Assembly (NCBI RefSeq): GCF_907165205.1 | Contig: NC_058192.1 | Location: 29,416,001 to 29,480,000 of the forward strand | Length of the DNA: 64,000 bases | From: Coccinella septempunctata | Taxonomy: Eukaryota; Arthropoda; Insecta; Coleoptera; Coccinellidae | Reading direction: 5' to 3' | In this document: piece after piece, positions 47,101 to 56,100 of the stretch | Position numbering within the stretch: position 1 is the first letter of the stretch | Layout of the letters: each line of letters opens with the position of its first letter | Position numbers and translations under genes: made by a program | The notes under the pieces: model-generated | Told to the model about the DNA's origin: nothing | Databases searched by the model: none | What the model saw: the letters and a program-made list of their open reading frames with translations, nothing else

Positions 47101-50100
47101 TGAAGTTTGGCACCAAATTAATATATTTAAAACGGGACGGACGGTAATTTTGAAATGTATTGTCAGGAGGTGAATGGCAAGCACTTCGAACATTTAAAAT
47201 GATTTTTTAAATGTTTAATTTGATTTTAAATTATTTTCAATAAATTTTTTCTACTAGTAAAAGCCCTGTATTTCTTCTTTTTATAGATTTTCATAAAAAA
47301 TACGTCATGAAAAGCAGAAAGAGTTATCTAATACAAAGTATTTCGTTTTATTTCTCACTATTGATATAAATAACAACGATTTATTTATTTGAATGGATTT
47401 TTTCTCAAATGTACAAAGAGACTGAATTTCTTCTTTTTACAGATAATTTTTACATGGAACCCTATATGGACAGATCCGAAACAAGGTGTACTTTCAGAAT
47501 CTGCAGAAATATACAGGGTGTTCCATTTAAATAAAAAAAAGTTTTGTCATTTCCGGTTAAACCGGAAGTATCTCATTAATGAAAATATGCTCATCAGATG
47601 CATTGTGGTCCATTACACTCAGCTACCAAATTTCAAAAATATCGCCCGTTTTGTTTTAAAGATGTTTATTTGGTGCCAAACTTTATCCCAACCCTGTATA
47701 CAGGTTGTTTCCAAATTAGACGTGAACCTTGGAGGAGGTGTTAGTATCACTCATTTGCTGTCGTTTGAGCCATATTTGAAGGGTGCAGAGCTGAAGTGAA
47801 CCAAGTCCATGCAGCCTAGTTTTGAGATGAATGGCTTATATGTTGTTTATCACCAATCAATTCAAAAGTGACTTCTTTATATATTATTATTCTTATGTAA
47901 GCATATGCTTGCCAGCTTACCTTCTAACCTTTCAAAATCTAAAGAAGTCCCTTTTGAATAAATTGGTGATAAACAACTTCTAAGCTATTCATCTCAAAAC
48001 TAGGCTGTATGGACTTGGTTCACTTCAGCTCTGAACCCCTCATATATTGATAGCCAAAAAATCAACAGTTTCCGAGATATTTGAGTTCTTGTGTTTTTCA
48101 AAAAATTTCTCACCTTACTTCATTTTTCGTCGATTTGTTCTACGTTGACCAAGTTTGGTAATAATTTTGGATTATTTTCTTCATAAAAAGATATGATACG
48201 TATGAAAAAAGCAAAACTACCCTATATTAGATGAACAACTTGAGGAAAGAAAGGACGAAGGAGCGAGAAGATTGAGAGTAAATTTCAGGCGGAAGTAACA
48301 TCTGAAGAAATTAGAAAGAGGGAATGTGCTTGTATAAGGAATGGTGGAGGTCATTTCGAACAAATTTATGAATACAGTTTCTAATGAAATTTTGAGTTTA
48401 ATTGCAATAAAAAAATATTTGATTCATAACTTTTCTTTCTTTGCTTCTATCCCCCATTTCAAATCAGAATCTGCTGAAACGAAACTAGTGCTTTAATTCT
48501 AACGAAAACATATTCAGGAAATAAAGGAGGAATCAGGTGAGTTTTTGAAATAATTTTTTTCTACAAACGTGCGCGTTCAACCTTTTTCCCGCACGCATTC
48601 CAAGTTGCAAAGAGTCACTTTCCCCTGCTATTTCTTTCCCGCACGCATTTGCATGCGGGAATGGATTAGCAGGGGTTTTTCCCGCACGCTAATATTATAG
48701 AGTAAATTAAATTCTTTCATGTTTCTATGCACAGAACGTCAACAATGAGAAACCCATAGTAACGACATGCAGAATTACGTCTGTCATTATTATATGAATT
48801 AATCAAATGAGATATGATATGTTTCGTGAAATGGAAACATTCATATATTTCAAGCGCTTGTAGAAAAAATATTGTTCCTAATTATTGCGGAAAGTGTCTG
48901 GCCCGCACTCAACTGCTTACCCGAACTCTTCTTCGCATCGTTCGGGCAACGGCAGTTTCGTGCGGGCAAGTATCACTTTCCGCACTTGATAGGAAAATAA
49001 CTATTTCATACATAAATTTTGGAATTTGAAAGTTGCAGGCAAATTGATAATAGAAATTGATTTTTCTTTTCCTCATATACTGAATTTTAAATAGAACTAA
49101 CTCGTTTTCAACATCAAATATAGGATACTTTTGCTTTTTTCATACGTATCATATCTTTTTCTGAAGAAAATATTCCAAAATTATAATCAAATTTGGTCAA
49201 CGTAAAACAAATTGACGAAAACTAAAGTAAGGTGAGAAATTTTGTGAAAAACACAAGACTTCAAATATCGCGGAAAATGTTGATTTTTGGTTATCAGTGA
49301 GTGATACTAACACCTCCTCCAAAGTTCATGTCTAATTTGGAACATCCTGTATAATTATTATAATATATCAAAGTACTTAAAAAATAAACAGCCGCGTATA
49401 TGAGTTAGTTGTACTGTTGATTGTTAATTATTTTGACTTCCATTGATGCAATATGGTTTTTGTTGAAATATTTAACATTCTTGTAATTATCCGTTAATTC
49501 TTTCGAGAGCTGCCCATTCCCAACCACTGCATCATATGCATTTTATCTCCGGGTTGTTTTTTTTGAAATCTACAGTTGATGCAACGTATTCAACCTTTAG
49601 CCAAAGAACATTAACTCTCCTCAAGCTACGTGTCAATAATTCAATTTTCTTTCATAGAAAAAAAAAATTAAATAAAAACTGATCTCTTGTATTCTCCATG
49701 CAAATAACTAGATTTGGTATACCTTCAATCAGTTTGTATAATAGTTATTTAATCAACTAGGATATTAATGAAAGCGATTAATGATTGAGATATTTTAATG
49801 TTCGAGATCATTAATCGCTCAATTAATAAACGAGTTGATTACAAGATTTTTCCGTCGACCACATTTTGAATTGAATGTGAATTCTTGATCGCAAAAATTT
49901 TCTATCGATACCTACAGCGGGTTTCATAAAACTCTTACTGCCCGATCAACGGTTTGACAGTCACTGAAACTTTTTCATTCCTACATATAATATATTGAAC
50001 AAGAAGCAATTTAGAATCATTGAATAGATGTATATAGATCATAATATGATTCGAGAATTGAATTCCGAATTCTTATGGCTGAATTATTGATTGAAAACAA

Positions 50101-53100
50101 ATTGACGTTTATCTGTCAATCAAGCGTTGATTCCCCGATCGACCTTTATGAAACCGGGGGATAGTCAAATTTGACACCTTATAAATTTTCTATGTTCATA
50201 TCGGATGTTGATATTTATGCGGCCAATCGAACACATAGACATAGAGACATGGACTGAGCAATGTCAGCATGAAAATGTCTTTTTTATAGAAAGAGAGTAA
50301 AGATCGTCGGGCATTTACCTGTCTCGTTTTTGTTCACATAGGGGTGAGTGTGGACCAATCAAAATTCTAGAAAAAGACCCGTCGTGCGTTTCTCTCTGTC
50401 ACTTTTTTTGACCGTATTTCATGCATAGAAGGTAAGGGAAGGCACAGTCCATGTCTATATGTCTATGATCGAACAATTCGAGAAGTTCATAGAGGTCATA
50501 TTCGAGTTGTGACATTTTGAGTAAATCACATTGATATCGTTCCCTATAATATCTGTTAAAGAATGTGTGGAGCTGGTGGAAGCTGGAGTTGTAGTACATA
50601 GACATAGTGATTACACTCTAACCATCATAATTTTTCCGCAACCTTCACAATTCATCTCTCATTCATCTCAATTCACCCGCTACATTGTGACAAAATACAT
50701 AATTACTGAGACTTTTATCTATAACAGACAACATAGCGCAGATTTAAAACCCAAAAATGTTTTGACAAGCTTCATAACCCCACATTTTCGTACTATACAG
50801 AGTGGAATGTGTCAAATTTCCATGGCCAAGCGAGCGCCTAAATAAAAGTGAATGGAGTATACGTGCAATATGCGCCAATGGCTCCCTTATGCTTCGCTAG
50901 GCTACGCTACTCTCAATATGCGGGCACCGTTCAGACACAGCACAGGATTAGTTTTCCTGTGTAGTTACTACGTACTACAGTAGGCTTCTTGCCCCTGAGC
51001 TGTTCTCAAATAAAACGGTTATTAGTACACCAACACCGCGCAGAAAGTTGGACGATCAGCTGTTAAGCAAAATGACAAGTGACAAGACCTGATTCGCGGT
51101 TCTTCGGATTATTTGTTTTGAGTTCGACTTTAAAATCGTTGATTAGGTATAAGTTTTACTATTTTATCGGAAGTTATTGCCATATATTTGATTGAAAAAC
51201 TTGGTTTATCCTCTCTTTGCTAAGGAGAGCACAAATATACAAAATACCGGATATGTCTGTACATATGAAGCTTGAAAAAATTAAAAAATTATTTAACAAT
51301 AATTTCATCTGCTAAAATTTCGTTGATAATCCTCTTGGGTAAATGTATAGAGAGTACTGATTTTACCAAAATTTCATTCAAGTACGTGAAATATCAACAT
51401 ATTTGAAATGAAATGCTATATTTTCACTGTTCGGCGCTACCAAACTGAAGCTTATCGCTTATTCGATGCATTCATGAGAAAAATCATTACTTCACTCTTC
51501 AAACCTGAAAGAACGAATATCTTCACTCAAAATCATTCAGTTCTAATTTCATCTAACATTGATTCTTTATTCATTTATTCAATAAACAAAGTAACTGAAA
51601 ACTTTAATTGACGAAAAAATTCTCAGGTGGTCCAAAAAGCATATAACAGACTTTTTATAGTATTAATCCACAAATTTCAACAATACTAGTTTTCTAATAT
51701 TTGACGGCATATGCAAACATAACCAAAAAGTTTGTTTACGGGCTACAAGCCCTCGACGTGCGCCAGCATTTGGTTTGGCTACAAGAGGGTACAGCGGAAG
51801 GGAAGGCAAGCTGCTCCGGTGCTTCTCACCCCCAAAAAAAATGAACGCGTCGGCGCTCGAGATGCATCGGAGCTGCCCAGGAGCTGCTCAAACGGTCAAA
51901 AAGAAAGCAGTATTTAATTGAATCTGTTTTAAAATTTTCTACTAGGTTAGTCTCTGCTGAGCTGTCCTCAATGTGCGGCTAGCCTTGGGCCCTTACTCAC
52001 TTACGGTGCTGAAACGAGAGCAGAAATAGCGCAAAGGGGAAAATGAGAACGAAAATATTGGAACAGACAGAATACGCAACGCGGACAACCTGCAGGAGTT
52101 AGAAGTACAGAATATTATCAGATGGATGAGAGCAAGGTGCCGCTATTGAATAGAACACGTACAACAGATGGATCCAGTTCGAATTGCTACGTGGGTTGAA
52201 ACACAGAAACGAGACAACCAATTGATAAGCCACCAAAAGGTTGGTATGACAGCTGAACATCAATGTAAAAAGAAGGCAGAATTGAGAAGACTTCGCCTTA
52301 TTTGATGAAGAAGAAATAGAAATCAAGAGAAGAATAAAAAATATTTATCGGCAACAAAATTGCGGTAACTCATTTATTGTATTATATATACTACTTCGTT
52401 CACCAAATGTAATGGGAAGTGAGTTACGCTTATTCTTCTGATCAATCAGCATATTTCCCAGGTTAAAATGATATAATTCTTGCTTGGACAAATTTCAGTG
52501 ACAATGATAACATTAGCGCATTATGAAAACTTTTCCTTATCTATATCTTTTCTACTAGGCCGAATCGGAAAAAATTTTTCAGACCAAAAGTATTCCTCTT
52601 GACCTCAAAAATGTGCTCTCAAAATATATGTACATCTTGAAGACTCACCCTGTACATAAGGGGTGGCCAACCAGTCGATGAGGCAGTTTCTATGTTTTTC
52701 ATGTGGTTTTATTTTTGTATATTAAATTTTTATTCTATTTAAATTTGTATTCTATGTATTCGAATTTTTTTTTTCAATAAACGTACATATTCGTCCATTC
52801 AACTATAGTGTTTTTTAGTTAATCATTGTCCAATTTATAAATTTCAGGATGGTTTTAGAGCTATACATGCAGTTTCCGAATCTTTTTTGAATTGGGTTGT
52901 CAATTTTAGGTCAATCTGACATATTGAATCTAATTTTATTATTTTACGTTTTTCTGCTTTTGTTTTCTCTTTATTTCAGATAAAAGTTTCTGGTATCTTG
53001 GAGAAGACTTTCTGGATTTTCCTTTTTGTTGGAGAAAGAATCAATTTTTGCAGTGCGAGATGCCCTTCAATATGGAATATTTCAGCTTATTTCGTGAACA

Positions 53101-56100
53101 ATTACAATCCACTACACTCACGGGGAGAAAGGTTTTTTTTACTGAGGTTTTTCCCTAAGCTCTTGTATCATACACCAATTTGTATGGTACCCCGTTACGC
53201 TAACCTCTGCTAAAACTGTATCTCATACACATGCTATAATTATTGTTTGCTGTTCAAGATTGTAATGCTCTATATCAAAAGAATATATATATATATATAT
53301 ATATATTTGGAATTTTGACTATTTTATAACTGGTAGATCTCGGGTTTCCTCAGTAAATTATTGATTCTGAGTCTCATCAAGTTGGCCGACCCTGCTATAG
53401 GTGATGAATTTATTATAACTAAAATCAACATTTGGTAGCTATTTCATTTCATGTACCTACATACCATTATCCAAATAACGGACGAAGCTATTATTTGTTA
53501 GACTGGTGTCAAAATTGGCCATTAGAGGGGCAATATATTGTGTAGCTGCTAACCAGGCATGTACATAGTCCCCGGTGTACAGAAAACCACCAGTAGCTAT
53601 GGTTATATTTCTTATGATGTGACCATAAAAGGGAAAGTCAAAGGATAGAGTAACCGTCTGAAAAAACCAATGAGTTAAATGATTGTAGAATGAAAAAATA
53701 GAATACTCACAGCTGCCCTTCTATGAGCAGAAGACAAAAGCTTGTGTGTCGTTGAGTTTTCAAATTGGGTCAAATTCACCCAATAGAATCTGGCCACACG
53801 TTGATCGGTTATCAAAGTACTATTGTAGTAATAGTTACTTTCCTGAAAATGAGAAATGGAATTTTAGGTAGCAGAACGTACCAGTTACACAATGAAAACT
53901 TTCCACTCGGTAATAAACCGATTTTAAAGAGCGTTAGCACTAACAGCCAGTTTTATAATTAATTTAAAAGTCCCTGCTGAAACTGCACTTACTTTTGTAA
54001 ATTTAACTTTTTTATTTTATTCTCCAATGTGAAATATATATATTCTATTTCATTCAAACCAGATTCACCGACTTTTACTTTGAATACATCCGATTTTGCA
54101 CACAAATTTTCATCGAAAAATAAAATACTCCTAGTTTCTGCAATGGCTGAACATCCAAAGCAAACTGTCTTTGTGAATCCACGAGTTTTGCAGGTATCAA
54201 ATCACCTAGTCAAGAACCTCAAGAGAGAACCGGCCTGTATTATGCAAAAAGTACGATGAAGATAATCGGTATCTAAAATGAACATAAACATACAAAATCT
54301 GTTTTGGTCGTGATGAAATGATTGGAAATGGCTTCTTCACGGAAATTCAAACTATGTACTACGATTCAAAAGGTAATCCAATACAAAATACACTACTATT
54401 AACACTTTTCACAATAATGTATCACAAAACGAAAAAACCGAAAAGTCACAAAATTTCAGTTTTACACTAATTGTAAAGCTACATTCACAATCAATTCACG
54501 AGCCGAAGTGCACTTCAGCACGGAAGCTTAGCAGATGGCGTTCTCCGTTACCATTCACAATGAAATTCAAGACAAAATTTCTTGCAAGTTGCAAACTATC
54601 ACTTCGGTAAGGAATTTCGTGCCGGCTATAGATGATGCTGATGCTTATGTTTTGATCAGTTACATTTTTGATTCATTTGAGTATTTGGTTCCAAGATTAT
54701 TGCGAATGGTAAATTTCGTGCCGAAGTCCACTTCGGCCCGCGAATTGATCGTGAATGCAGCTTTAGCCAACAACCTCACGTTGTTTAATCGTGAACCAGG
54801 CTCCCCTCAAAGACGGCTGCGGTTGAATACAATACAGAGACGGACATGGAACTACATAGTTAATGTTACCATAACGTGCAAATTGTCACTGATTGAAGAA
54901 ATGATCAAGGGGTATTATACTATACACAATCATCAAATAAAGAATGGAGAATTTAGGTTTTGAAGATTCGTTCTGCTGGTTCATTCTTATTTGATTATTT
55001 TTGGTATCTTTGGATGAAGTATCTTAATTTATTTTTTTCTGGAAATTTATGAAAGAAATTTCCTTTTTCGTTTCCAAGTGGAATATGGTTGAGTTTTTCA
55101 AATTAACCATATTTTTCATTAAATATCCTTGAAATCCACATATCAATAGGAGATCAGTTGCGAGAGAAAAATGTCATTTGAATATGAATGTGGAGTAATT
55201 GCCTATCAAGTTCTTTGAAAGATCTTGCCAATTAACTTGTTCAGACTACTTATGACTTAATTATAGAATCGCATATGGTAATTGAAAGACAGATACAAAA
55301 ATACCGGTTATTCAGCATATTGGTCTAAAATAATCGAAGCATCATCAGACAATTCAAATGAATTACATAGTTTTTTTAGATACCCTCCACTCAAATTCAA
55401 TCCTATAATAGTCCCTTTAATTTTGAAGCTTCTTTTTATTTCATTTTTAGTAGCAGTTCGAACTTCGAATTTGATTATGAAACTGGTCGTCCCAGATTTT
55501 TCAAAGCTTCTTGCTTACTAACCAGTAATCATATCACTGAAATAGATGTTTAATTCAATTGTTCTAAGAAATGGCCTAAAGCTCAGTCATCCCGAAACGT
55601 AATCAAGTGCTCTTCTATAAGATCGAAGCAAATAAGCGCCATATCTACATTGAAATTATTTTAAGTAAAGTTTGTGAAGTAATCTATGGAGATACTACAA
55701 CTCTTTGAAGAAGAAAGCTACATTTTTCGAGTGACATACGCTATTTTCGATTGAGAGTCATATTTATATTCATTGTTGAATAACACTATTGGTCCGTCAA
55801 TTCTGTAAACATAACATAGATGAATTCAACCCATATGGTCCCATTGTACTCATTTGAGTACAGTTGATCACCTACAGGTATAATGTCCCTCTGATGTATA
55901 ATGAGCGAGTCTAGAAGGTTTTCAAACAGGGGTAGCTGAACCTCGAACTCATGAAACATATTTTGTACAGCCAACATTTTTTTCAATTGTCTGTGATAGT
56001 TTGTGTCCACTTTTTTGTATTATATATCACATTCAAGTTCAGTGAAACTTCTCTTGATATCAGCAAAAAACGAAAAACAATTACGATGTCGGCAATGCCA

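Larger units (their letters stand above)
46533..50861. mobile_element. TIR element family X, copy C (reversed, with nested elements)
   Basis: 46533-47089, 49350-49740 and about 50710-50861 align with the reverse complement of copy B. Between them lie elements F (47090-47696), G (47701-49349) and a block with two MITEs (49913-50467). Confidence 0.8.

Noticed and set aside
54535..54963. 142-codon ORF as a gene
   Set aside because: Begins inside a MITE and continues into unrelated DNA.
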